Assembly (NCBI GenBank): GCA_026986905.1
Contig: JALSNQ010000012.1
Location: 1-34,812, forward strand
DNA: 34,812 bases
From: Thermofilaceae archaeon
GTDB taxonomy: Archaea; Thermoproteota; Thermoprotei; Thermofilales; Thermofilaceae
Reading direction: 5' to 3'
The position numbers were made by a program, and so were the translations under genes. The notes under the pieces were generated by a model. It was given only the letters and a program-made list of their open reading frames with translations, ran no database searches and had not been told where the DNA came from. Positions 23,544 to 30,673 of this stretch are shown here, piece by piece; position 1 is the stretch's first letter; every line of letters begins with the position of its first letter.

Positions 23544-24185
23544 CTATATTATCTCCACCCTCACCTTACCCTCGAGGAGCCTTGCGAAGCGCTCGGCGTC
23601 CCCCCGGTTTCCAACTATGTCGCCGTAGTGCATGGGAACCGCCACCCTCGGCGCTATGGCCTGAGCCGCCTTAGCAGCCTCCAGGGGATCCATCACGTAG
23701 ACCCCGCTCACGGGGAGAAGCGCCACGTCCACCCGCCCTCTAAGCGACTCCATTTCGGGAATATAGTCCGTGTCCCCGGCGTGGTATACCGTGATGCCCC
23801 CTATCTCGACGAGGACGCCTATCCCCCCATACCCCCTCGGGTGAAACCTTTTGCCCACATTGTAGGCGGGCACGGCCTCTATCCTTACCCCCTTCACCTC
23901 GACGGACTCGCCGGGCGAGAGGAGCTTGTACTCGAAGCCCAGCCTACCCACCTTGCCGGCGCAGTTCCTGCTCGCCACTATGATAGCCGAGGGGGCGGCG
24001 ACCTTCTTCACGTCATCGGGCGAGCAGTGGTCGAAGTGGTCGTGGGTGCATATAACCACGTCGCCGTCACGCGGCATGCCGGCGACGTGGAAAGGATCAA
24101 TGTAGACTGTGACGCCGCCACCCCTTATCCTGAAGGCGGAGTGCGATATCCTCTCTATCTCTACGCCGTCCACAGTCAGCGGCAT
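23544..24185 (-). CDS. Metallo-beta-lactamase fold hydrolase (UPF0173/UlaG-like)
   Basis: A 213-aa MBL-fold protein. Metal motif THDHFDH holds His48, His50, Asp52 and His53; the later metal ligands are in YHAGDTD and PMHYGD. The short form with N-terminal ISHSAFRIRGGGVTVYIDPF matches the UPF0173 / L-ascorbate-6-phosphate lactonase-like subgroup common in archaea. The natural substrate is unknown. It sits in the tight minus-strand run between the biotin carrier (30 bp) and the phosphorylase. The ATG at 24185 lacks an obvious ribosome site. Confidence 0.88.
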   Translation of the reverse strand: MPLTVDGVEIERISHSAFRIRGGGVTVYIDPFHVAGMPRDGDVVICTHDHFDHCSPDDVKKVAAPSAIIVASRNCAGKVGRLGFEYKLLSPGESVEVKGVRIEAVPAYNVGKRFHPRGYGGIGVLVEIGGITVYHAGDTDYIPEMESLRGRVDVALLPVSGVYVMDPLEAAKAAQAIAPRVAVPMHYGDIVGNRGDAERFARLLEGKVRVEII

Positions 24186-24215
24186 ACAGGTAGTATAGCG
24201 GCGGGGAGGAAAATA

Positions 24216-24578
24216 TTACTGCTCCGCAACCCTCAGGAGAGGATCCCCCTGCTTAACCGCGGCGCCCCGCGTCACATAGACCTCCTTTACGACGCCCTCC
24301 ACGCCCGCCTTGACCTGCACCTGGGTCTTCATGGATTCAAGCACTACGACGACGTCGTCCGGCTTAACGGAGTCTCCCTCTCCGACCAGGATGTCCACGA
24401 CGCGCCCAGCTATGGGCGCGGTGACCGCGCCCCGTATACGCGGCTGGGGGGTGACCCTCGTAATAGTACCCGTCTGGAGCGCTGAGACGAGGGCCTCCAC
24501 GGGCGACGCGCCTTCCTCGATTTCCACCTCGACGTCGTACACCTCGCCGTCGATTATTACCCGGAACTTCTTTTTCAC
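24216..24578 (-). CDS. Biotin carboxyl carrier protein of an acyl-CoA carboxylase/decarboxylase
   Basis: A 120-aa carrier. The N-terminal half (KKKFRVIIDGEVYDVEVEIE) is a beta-strand adaptor region. The C-terminal biotinyl domain begins GAVTAPIAGRVVDILVGEGD and has the biotinylation motif ESMKT with Lys84 (commonly AMKM/ESMKM), followed by the mirrored half GVEGVVKEVYVTRGAAVKQG. The GTG start at 24578 follows ggtggg. It lies 16 bp after the 52-aa OadG/MmdE-like gene and is the third member of the carboxyltransferase set. Biotin swings between the carboxyltransferase and another partner, either a biotin carboxylase or a membrane Na+-pump subunit, neither of which is in the window. Confidence 0.92.
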   Translation of the reverse strand: MKKKFRVIIDGEVYDVEVEIEEGASPVEALVSALQTGTITRVTPQPRIRGAVTAPIAGRVVDILVGEGDSVKPDDVVVVLESMKTQVQVKAGVEGVVKEVYVTRGAAVKQGDPLLRVAEQ

Positions 24579-24594
24579 GGGAGCCCACCAGCCG

Positions 24595-24753
24595 CTAGTA
24601 GCCGGCTATAGGATCCTCGTACATCGCCCTTGAAAGCCTCCAGGCCTTGAGCTGCGTCTTCGCCCCGGGCCTTCTGGAGCGCCTCTTCATTGATAGAAAA
24701 GCGAATACTGCGGTGAGTATAGCTATCCTCTTCTCCTTATCTATCCCCTCCAT
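24595..24753 (-). CDS. 52-aa OadG/MmdE-like small subunit of the biotin-dependent decarboxylase/carboxylase
   Basis: A short gene in the gap between carboxyltransferase and biotin carrier. From the ATG at 24753 (GGTGG 5 nt upstream; GTG at 24762 is an alternative) the protein reads MEGIDKEKRIAILTAVFAFL, then a basic stretch SMKRRSRRPG, then KTQLKAWRLSRAMYEDP and a TAG at 24595. The pattern of a short helix (ek.iAilTAvfAfl) followed by a basic linker and a Trp-Arg segment is that of the C-terminal part of OadG/MmdD subunits. The 55-aa MmdE of Veillonella methylmalonyl-CoA decarboxylase consists of just this part. It probably stabilises the carboxyltransferase-carrier complex. Intergenic spacing of 47 and 16 bp supports a real gene. 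Confidence 0.7.
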   Translation of the reverse strand: MEGIDKEKRIAILTAVFAFLSMKRRSRRPGAKTQLKAWRLSRAMYEDPIAGY

Positions 24754-24800
24754 CTCGTCCACCACACACCCTTAGAATATGGGGAAGGTGCTGTAAAGGG

Positions 24801-26360
24801 TTATGTGGGCGGAAGCCCGTGCTTCCTGGGGGGCCTGGGGTGCTTCTCCCTCTTGTCGAGAAGATGGGTGAGGACGCTGTAGAGTATCCTCCTCGTCTCG
24901 CTGGGCAGTATCACGTCGTCGACGTAGCCCCTGGCCGCTGGGACGTAGGGGTTGGCTATCTCCCTCCTATACTTCTCCTCCACCTCTTTAACGAACTCCT
25001 CGGGGTTCTCGGCTCTCGCGAGTTCACGCCTATATATTATCTCTATAGCCCCCCTAGGCCCCATGACAGCTATCTCCGCGGTCGGCCACGCGGCGACATA
25101 GTCGGCGCCCAGATGCTTGCTGCTCATAGCTATGTAGGCCCCTCCGTACGCCTTCCGCATAATAACGGTCATCTTCGGCACCGTCGCCTCAGCATACGCG
25201 TAGATTATCTTTGCGCCGTGGCGTATAACGCCTCCGTGCTCCTGCTGGGTGCCGGGGAGGAAGCCGGGCACGTCCACCAGGGTGACCAGCGGTATGTTGA
25301 ATGCGTCGCAGAACCTCACGAAGCGGGATATCTTATCGCTAGAGTCTATGTCGAGGCTGCCAGCCATAACGGCCGGCTGGTTCGCAACAACGCCCACCAC
25401 GTGGCCCCCCAGCCTGGCGAACCCCACCACCGCGTTGGGGGCGAAGAACCTGTGCACCTCGAGGAACGTGCCCCTATCGAATATCCTGGATATAACTTCT
25501 CTCACATCGTAGGGCTTTACCGGGTCGTCCGGCACGATGCTGTTTAGCTCCTCGTCCTCCCTGAATGGGTCGTCCCCCGTATCCTGGAACGGTGGATCCT
25601 CGAGGTTGTTGCTCGGGAGATAGGAGAGAAGCCTCTTTATCAGCTCAATGCCCTCCTCATCGTTTTCTACCACGAAGTGCGCTACACCGCTACGCGTGGC
25701 GTGAACCTCGGCTCCGCCTAGCTCCTCAAATGTCACCTCCTCCCCTATAGCGGCCTTTACAACCTTCGGGCCGGTCACGAACATGAAGCTCTTCTTCGTC
25801 ATGATTATGAAGTCCGCTAGGGCCGGCGAGTACACGGCTCCACCCGCGCACGGCCCCATTATAGCCATTATCTGCGGCACTACGCCGCTCGCCATCACAT
25901 TCCTATAGAAAATATCGCCGTAGCCCTTCAGACTGTCCACGCCTTCCTGTATCCTCGCGCCACCCGAGTCGTTTATGCCTATTACGGGGATCCCCAGCTT
26001 TACGGCAAGCTCTATCGTCCTTGCAATCTTCGAGGCATGCATCTCGCCCACGCTGCCCCCCATAAAGGAGAAATCCTGGAGGTATACGGCGGCCCTCCTC
26101 CCATTGATCGTCGCTAGCCCCGTTATCACGCCGTCTCCGTACGCCTTCTTCTCCTCCATGCCGAAGCCCGTCGCCCTATGCGTAACGAACCGGCCGAAGT
26201 GTATGAAGGAGTCGGGGTCAACTAGCATCCTTAGCCTGTCGAAGGCCGTAAGCCTGCCCTGGCTCCTCAGCTTTTCGAGACGCTCCTTTCCTCCACCCTC
26301 CTCGGCGCGCTTCCGCTTCTCAAGCAAATCGGCTATCTTATCTCTCAAAGCCGTGGACAC
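24801..26360 (-). CDS. Biotin-dependent acyl-CoA carboxyltransferase (propionyl-CoA carboxylase beta / methylmalonyl-CoA decarboxylase alpha)
   Basis: A 519-aa carboxyltransferase that moves CO2 between biotin and an acyl-CoA such as propionyl/methylmalonyl-CoA. The N-terminal crotonase-fold half contains DRLRMLVDPDSF, YGDGVITG, DFSFMGGSVGEMHA, INDSGGARIQEGVDSL and GPCAGGAVYSPAL (oxyanion Gly-Ala-Gly type). The C-terminal half contains GFARLGGHVVGVVANQP, DVPGFLPGTQQEHGGVIRHG and RKAYGGAYIAM. Length and motifs match PccB/MmdA closely. The GTG at 26360 has cggag just before it. With no biotin carboxylase nearby but an MmdE-like and a carrier gene following, the set looks like a methylmalonyl-CoA decarboxylase operon. 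A carboxylase whose biotin carboxylase lies elsewhere is equally possible. Confidence 0.94.
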   Translation of the reverse strand: MSTALRDKIADLLEKRKRAEEGGGKERLEKLRSQGRLTAFDRLRMLVDPDSFIHFGRFVTHRATGFGMEEKKAYGDGVITGLATINGRRAAVYLQDFSFMGGSVGEMHASKIARTIELAVKLGIPVIGINDSGGARIQEGVDSLKGYGDIFYRNVMASGVVPQIMAIMGPCAGGAVYSPALADFIIMTKKSFMFVTGPKVVKAAIGEEVTFEELGGAEVHATRSGVAHFVVENDEEGIELIKRLLSYLPSNNLEDPPFQDTGDDPFREDEELNSIVPDDPVKPYDVREVISRIFDRGTFLEVHRFFAPNAVVGFARLGGHVVGVVANQPAVMAGSLDIDSSDKISRFVRFCDAFNIPLVTLVDVPGFLPGTQQEHGGVIRHGAKIIYAYAEATVPKMTVIMRKAYGGAYIAMSSKHLGADYVAAWPTAEIAVMGPRGAIEIIYRRELARAENPEEFVKEVEEKYRREIANPYVPAARGYVDDVILPSETRRILYSVLTHLLDKREKHPRPPRKHGLPPT

Positions 26361-26414
26361 CTCCGGGACACAAAATTACATAAAATACAATAATAGGATT
26401 ATAACTCCTATCCT

Positions 26415-26987
26415 CTAAACCAGCTCCTGAACCCAGAGCTCGAACTCCCTGCCCCCCACCCTCACCCTCACAAGCTCTGCTCCCTTCTCCACAGCCTCCC
26501 TAGCTAGGGCTACATGCTTCTGCAGCCTCCTCACCATGTCCCTCCAGTCGGGCGCCTCAAACCTCATAGTAACCGGGACCTTTAGTGCGAGCAGCTTCTT
26601 GGCGCCAAAATCCCCGTTGACAGTATTACAGTTGAGGATCATTCCCGGGCTTAACGGCACCCTAGACCCCCCTGTCTCCACGTTCAGTCCGTGGAAGGAG
26701 GCGTAGAAGCTTCCTTTGGCCTCCACCCTCGAGCCGGGCATCAAGGTGTAGGAGCGCCACGGCTCTGCCTCTTTACCATTTATTGTAAGGGCGGCGTCGC
26801 CTGTTATAGAGAAAAGCACCTTTGAAGCTGCCTCGAAGACGAGGATCCCCTTAATGGATTCAATGGCGGGGGAGAGGGGGTTGTTTGCCGCTATTATGTT
26901 GGCCGCGGCGTGCATGTACTTCTTGGCGGAGTTCGAGGGCGAGGGCGACACGTAGACGTTCGAAACGGAGATTATCCTGACGACCAT
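26415..26987 (-). CDS. PxpC/KipA-like (biotin-dependent carboxyltransferase domain) protein, about half length
   Basis: A 190-aa protein. Segments YMHAAANIIAANNPLSPAIE, ILVFEAASKVLFSITGDAAL, TINGKEAEPWRSYTLMPGS and SFYASFHGLNVE follow the order of PxpC/KipA and of the carboxyltransferase domain of urea amidolyase (R.AN.LVGN....AALE, then l.f.....val.Ga.....nG..v.pw....v..Gd.l, then Ylav.GG). The family is about 300 aa and this copy ends soon after the GG region with a short unrelated-looking helix (DWRDMVRRLQKHVALAREAV), so part of the domain is lost or divergent. The frame extends to 27068, but ATG 26987 (aggtg upstream) and the MVVRIISVSNVYVSPSPS start fit better. It lies 54 bp before the carboxyltransferase gene. 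Function unknown. Confidence 0.68.
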   Translation of the reverse strand: MVVRIISVSNVYVSPSPSNSAKKYMHAAANIIAANNPLSPAIESIKGILVFEAASKVLFSITGDAALTINGKEAEPWRSYTLMPGSRVEAKGSFYASFHGLNVETGGSRVPLSPGMILNCNTVNGDFGAKKLLALKVPVTMRFEAPDWRDMVRRLQKHVALAREAVEKGAELVRVRVGGREFELWVQELV

Positions 26988-27035
26988 GGGGGGCACCTGC
27001 ACTTCTCTTTTCTCAGAAAGGGGGCAGCGTGAACG

Positions 27036-27045
27036 ATATTTAAGC
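27036..27045 (-). promoter_or_regulatory. TATA-like element before the PxpC-like gene
   Basis: The minus strand reads cttaaatatc about 50 nt before the ATG at 26987, allowing a leader of roughly 25 nt that contains the aggtg ribosome site. It may head the long minus-strand gene run to 21312. The rest of the 235-bp gap up to 27222 shows no further recognisable element beyond an AT-rich caatatattt at about 27130 that may serve the plus-strand small gene. Confidence 0.4.
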
Positions 27046-27221
27046 TTTGTCGAAAATACCTTCACCAAGTGTCGAATAATTTGGCCAAGGAATCGGGGAG
27101 AGGAGAATCCAGATAATAGGAGGACTAGACAATATATTTCTTACCCTCCCCCTTGGCCGAGAAACCATTATAGCCGCCCTGCCATGAATATAACTGCAAT
27201 AGGCGAAGCCGGTGGAGGCGC

Positions 27222-27452
27222 GTGGGTAGAAGTAGGGTTGAGGAGCTTGCAGATATTATAGTTAACCTGGCGAAGCGCGACGAGATGGGAGGGACAGGGA
27301 GAGTTATAAAAGACGAGCTATACGCCCTCGGCTACGAGGACAAGGAGATAAGTGAAGCTATATCGGAGGTCTCCTCGAAATTCCGCGTGGAGACTGTTGG
27401 AAACGTGATTAAGGTCTACTTCTCCAAGAGAAGGAAGGTATTCAACGTGTAG
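27222..27452 (+). CDS. Small helical protein, possibly winged-helix DNA-binding
   Basis: A 76-aa protein with a GTG start preceded by a good ribosome site (ggtggagg). Three helices (VEELADIIVNLAKRDEM, GRVIKDELYALGY, DKEISEAISEVSSKF) are followed by a beta hairpin (RVETVGNVIKVYFSKRRK). The helix-helix-helix-hairpin order and basic C-terminus resemble a small winged-helix domain, but I recognise no family. It abuts the convergent DUF389 gene with no gap. A DNA-binding role is inference. Confidence 0.6.
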   Translation: MGRSRVEELADIIVNLAKRDEMGGTGRVIKDELYALGYEDKEISEAISEVSSKFRVETVGNVIKVYFSKRRKVFNV

Positions 27453-29753
27453 CTACGGCTTAAGCGTAAACGTCACCTCAACCTGGTTACCGCTAAATCC
27501 GTACCTCCTCAATGCGCCCTCAAGTATATCCAACGCTCCTGCAAGCTTTTTCACATCATCTATACTGCGCACAGACATGGATATCTTTACCAGTAGGTGG
27601 GGGTTCCTGCCCTGGACGACCGTCGTGGTCACGTTGTCCGGGCTTGTGCCGAAGAATATTGCGACCGTATCGGCCACCACGCGGCTCTCAGAGCTGAGTT
27701 TCTGTGCCACCATGCTGACCTGGTATACCTCGATGCTCTGGAGGGATATAACAAGTATTGTGAATACGGTGAAGCCTATCACTACGTAGTGGCTCCACCT
27801 CTTCCTCACGTGCTCCCACTTATAGACCACCACCGCGTATACCACGAGTATCGTGAAGAACACCAGGTTAGAGCGCGGGAAGTATATTATCCTGGTCGCG
27901 AGCGAGGAAGTGATCCAGAAAAGGGCTGTTACCGCTAGGAATTTTCCCCTGCAGTCTTTACACCCCCTAAGTATTCTTGCCGTATAGTTAGCCATTGCCG
28001 CTAGAAACGCTAGGGAGAGTACCAGGTCTAGCCTGTACGAGGTAAACAGGGTCGCCCTGGAGGCTAGGCTTAGGAGCCCTATAGCGGCCTTGGAAAGGAG
28101 CAGCGGCAGCGGGGAGGACATCAGGACCGCGTAGCCCGCTACGACGAGTACTGGGAAGAAGATGAACTTGGCTAATAGCCTGATAAGCCTCAGGAAGTTG
28201 TACTTTATGTTTTCCTCCGTAAAGCCTTCGTGGAAGCCGAAGGTGACGTCTATCCAGAACTGTATGCTTTCCACTATGAACTCCAGCGCGTTCTCGGCCC
28301 TAGCCTGCAGGTTGCTGAAGAAGTAGACGACTGCGGGGTACACTATGTAGAGCTTTATGACGAGGATGGACGCCAGTATTATAGATATAGTGTTTATATA
28401 GAAGAGGGAGAAGGATCCCAGCGTTATGTCGGGCCTGCCGATAGCAAGCCCTATCCCGACGGTAGCTAGCGGCGGGATGAGGGCGATAGCTATAGCCGCC
28501 CCTATAAGGCCTGAAAACTCCAGCACGCCAACGTAGCTCACGGCGCAGGCGAGGCCCGCGCCTATGGCTATCGCAAGGTCGGAGAAGTTGGGTCTAGAGC
28601 GGGCCATTATCTCGCTGCCGGGCACTATGGGTACGAAGAAGGACGCTATCTTCACGGTCACCCATACGAGGGCGAGGCTGGCCAGTGTCAGGACGACGAT
28701 GTTGCGTAGGCCTTCGCTGAAGAGCTCCTCACCCCTCCTCTTTTCCCCGTCCACCACTACTTCCCTGTGGGGCATGGAGAGGCCTATCGCCGCCCCCAAG
28801 ACGACGCTCATGAAGGGCGCTATAAGCATCGAGGCTATTATCACGGCAGTGTTGTTGGTCACAAGCCCTATTGCGGCTATAAGCGCCGAGATCAGCGTCA
28901 TTATGAGCGTTTTCGGCTTCACCTTTACGAGGCCGGAGGCGCCCTGCAGTATCTCGAGCGCCCTTCTCCTAGACTCTTCCGCGGCCGTGTAGGCCGCCTC
29001 ATCCTTAACGTCGAGGCCCTCTATAACAGCCCTTATCCAGTCCTCTACGCTCGAGATGTAAAGCGGGGCCAACGCGAGTAGCAGTAGGGGTAGGATGAAC
29101 GTCGACATGAAAAGCTTGACCCAGAAGTCGAGAACCACGGGAAAGTTTAGGTTAAGGTACTCCTCTAGGTGGGAGAAGGCAGAGTACATGGGCCCCTCCC
29201 CCCTCCTCGCGAGGGCCTGCTGAAGGTAGTCCACGAGGCGCCTAGACCTCATATAGTAGTAGGCAGCGTCGTCGCCGCGGCCCTCGAGGTGGGCCTTCAA
29301 GGCCAGCCTGAAATATGTCTCCGCCTCGCCTACCAGCGGCGTCAAGTCGCTGTACATGTAGGGGGAGCCCTTTACCGTTGCGGCTAGACGTGAGAGATCA
29401 GCTAAAAGCGTTGAAAAATCTCCTTTACCGGGGCTAACAACTACTCTTTCTACCTCGCTCCACGCGCCCTCCCTAGCATTCACAATGACGTCCACGTAGT
29501 ACACGCCCGGGCTAAGCGGCCCCAGGGGGAGGCTACAGTTAGCTATACAGCTCGCGTTCTTAGAGAGGATCGGGGTTCCGAGCGCATCCCTCACAGCTAC
29601 GCTTACGTTGAAGCTTCCACCAGCCTCAACCGTGAGCACATACCCTTTCCCGATCCTGACGACGCCTATCCTAGCCCCTTGGGGCAGCCCCCATGCGAGG
29701 GGGAGCGTCAACACTATAAGCAGTAGGGGCACTAGGAGCCTTCTCTCGGCCAT
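27453..29753 (-). CDS. DUF389 polytopic membrane protein with secreted N-terminal domain
   Basis: A 766-aa membrane protein. The signal peptide is residues 1-22. A soluble extracytoplasmic region follows (about 23-205) with a beta-sandwich part (VLTVEAGGSFNVSVAVRDAL, LSPGVYYVDVIVNA) and then two or three long helices (118-185). The first membrane helix is at about 211-235. The DUF389 core has LISALIAAIGLVTNNTAVII and ASMLIAPFMSVVLGAAIGLS (289-326), the family hallmark, plus further helices. The C-terminal tail of about 75 residues (QVSMVAQKLSSESRVVADTV onward) resembles a small alpha/beta domain. DUF389 function is not established; a transport or permease-like role is often guessed. The ATG at 29753 has ggtgag upstream. 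Confidence 0.85.
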   Translation of the reverse strand: MAERRLLVPLLLIVLTLPLAWGLPQGARIGVVRIGKGYVLTVEAGGSFNVSVAVRDALGTPILSKNASCIANCSLPLGPLSPGVYYVDVIVNAREGAWSEVERVVVSPGKGDFSTLLADLSRLAATVKGSPYMYSDLTPLVGEAETYFRLALKAHLEGRGDDAAYYYMRSRRLVDYLQQALARRGEGPMYSAFSHLEEYLNLNFPVVLDFWVKLFMSTFILPLLLLALAPLYISSVEDWIRAVIEGLDVKDEAAYTAAEESRRRALEILQGASGLVKVKPKTLIMTLISALIAAIGLVTNNTAVIIASMLIAPFMSVVLGAAIGLSMPHREVVVDGEKRRGEELFSEGLRNIVVLTLASLALVWVTVKIASFFVPIVPGSEIMARSRPNFSDLAIAIGAGLACAVSYVGVLEFSGLIGAAIAIALIPPLATVGIGLAIGRPDITLGSFSLFYINTISIILASILVIKLYIVYPAVVYFFSNLQARAENALEFIVESIQFWIDVTFGFHEGFTEENIKYNFLRLIRLLAKFIFFPVLVVAGYAVLMSSPLPLLLSKAAIGLLSLASRATLFTSYRLDLVLSLAFLAAMANYTARILRGCKDCRGKFLAVTALFWITSSLATRIIYFPRSNLVFFTILVVYAVVVYKWEHVRKRWSHYVVIGFTVFTILVISLQSIEVYQVSMVAQKLSSESRVVADTVAIFFGTSPDNVTTTVVQGRNPHLLVKISMSVRSIDDVKKLAGALDILEGALRRYGFSGNQVEVTFTLKP

Positions 29754-29801
29754 GTACTCACCGTGGCGAGCGGAGCGTCACCCGGCCTAAATAAATACTA
29801 G

Positions 29802-29810
29802 GGAATAAAA
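29802..29810 (+). promoter_or_regulatory. TATA-like element of the Ogt gene
   Basis: gaataaaaa is centred about 24 nt before the TTG at 29830, as expected for a leaderless transcript. This supports the TTG start, since no ribosome site is visible. Confidence 0.4.
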
Positions 29811-29829
29811 AACTAGCTCCGACGGCGCC

Positions 29830-30327
29830 TTGAAGGCTTCATGCTTCAACACTAGGATAGGGCGCCTCTGCGCGGCCTGGGAGGGAGGGCGGGTCTACAT
29901 GATCTCGCGTCCAGGCCTCTTCTACAGGAGAATAGGCGAGGCTGAGCCCGGAATCCCCGACCAGCTCCTCGTAGAGCTCGCAGAGTACCTCAGAGGCTCC
30001 AGGGAAGAATTCACCCTTAAACCGGAGTATCCAAAGGGGGGATTCGCGGGGAAGGTGCTCGATATAGTCCGGGGGATCCCCTATGGGGAGACGTTGACCT
30101 ACGGCGAAGTCGCTGCAAGAGCGGGACGCCCTGGAGCCGCAAGGGCTGTGGGCGCAGTGCTTAGAAGCAACCCCGTGCCTCTCCTGGTGCCCTGCCATAG
30201 GGTTGTGGGGAAAAACTGGATTGGCGGCTACGGCCTCGGCGTAGACGTAAAAGTGCTCCTCCTGAAAATAGAGGGGGCGCTGCCTACTCCTTCTCGACGA
30301 CCTCGGCGACGGGCGCGTACTTTTTGA
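29830..30327 (+). CDS. ogt: Methylated-DNA--protein-cysteine methyltransferase
   Basis: A 165-aa suicide repair protein that transfers the alkyl group from O6-alkylguanine to its own cysteine. The active site is LLVPCHRVVGKNWIGGYGLG with Cys122. The helix-turn-helix before it contains IPYGETLTYGEVAARAGRPG and the arginine finger (AARAVGAVLRSNP). The N-terminal domain (SCFNTRIGRLCAAWEGGRVY) is short, as in archaeal members. Translation starts at TTG 29830. The last 15 residues (PTPSRRPRRRARTF region) are very basic and are encoded where the gene overlaps the convergent DUF1508 gene by 44 bp, so this tail may be a by-product of the overlap. Confidence 0.93.
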   Translation: MKASCFNTRIGRLCAAWEGGRVYMISRPGLFYRRIGEAEPGIPDQLLVELAEYLRGSREEFTLKPEYPKGGFAGKVLDIVRGIPYGETLTYGEVAARAGRPGAARAVGAVLRSNPVPLLVPCHRVVGKNWIGGYGLGVDVKVLLLKIEGALPTPSRRPRRRARTF

Positions 30328-30466
30328 CTGCCTCGATGCCCTTCATGGCGGCCTGTTTGCTCGAATATCCTTCGCTCACGGCTATTGTCTCATTATTCGG
30401 CGCTACAAGCCTGAAGCGCCACTCGCCCCGCGCATCCTTATATAGCTCAAACCTAGCTTTTGCCAT
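30284..30466 (-). CDS. YegP/DUF1508-type small protein
   Basis: A 60-aa protein with the DUF1508 pattern: ARFELYKDARGEWRFRLVAP, NNETIAVSEGYSSKQAAMKG and IEAVKKYAPVAEV. These match the family's F.i.kd..g.yrF.L.a.ng..i..S..Y.sk..a..gI.svk. It is a single-repeat form; bacterial YegP has two. The function is not known. The ATG at 30466 follows a gagtgaaag site, and a TATA-like taatttata at 30501-30509 lies upstream. It overlaps ogt convergently by 44 bp. Confidence 0.88.
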   Translation of the reverse strand: MAKARFELYKDARGEWRFRLVAPNNETIAVSEGYSSKQAAMKGIEAVKKYAPVAEVVEKE

Positions 30467-30500
30467 TTTCTTTCACTCACTATACATTGTGATCCAACCA

Positions 30501-30509
30501 TATAAATTA
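30501..30509 (-). promoter_or_regulatory. TATA-like element of the DUF1508 gene
   Basis: The minus strand reads taatttata, centred about 39 nt before the ATG at 30466, which allows a leader of about 13 nt. Confidence 0.4.
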
Positions 30510-30642
30510 GTATCACACATTTTTCGGGAAAAACGATTATATAGCGAAAAAAGGGGAGTCGCAAGTGTAGGGGCCTCCTCACAGCCACAGGGGCTCGGCA
30601 TAGGACCACGCGCTCATCCCCCAGCTGCTTTTAGCCCCTAGA

Positions 30643-30651
30643 AGATATATT
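30643..30651 (+). promoter_or_regulatory. TATA box of the ArsA/MinD-like ATPase gene
   Basis: gatatatta is centred about 27 nt before the GTG at 30674, predicting a leaderless transcript. Confidence 0.5.
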
Positions 30652-30673
30652 AGCCTACACCACATGTAAATCC

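Noticed and set aside
27184-27261. A 25-codon frame (MNITAIGEAG...) before the small gene at 27222
   Set aside because: It overlaps the better gene in another frame, has no ribosome site and no recognisable content.
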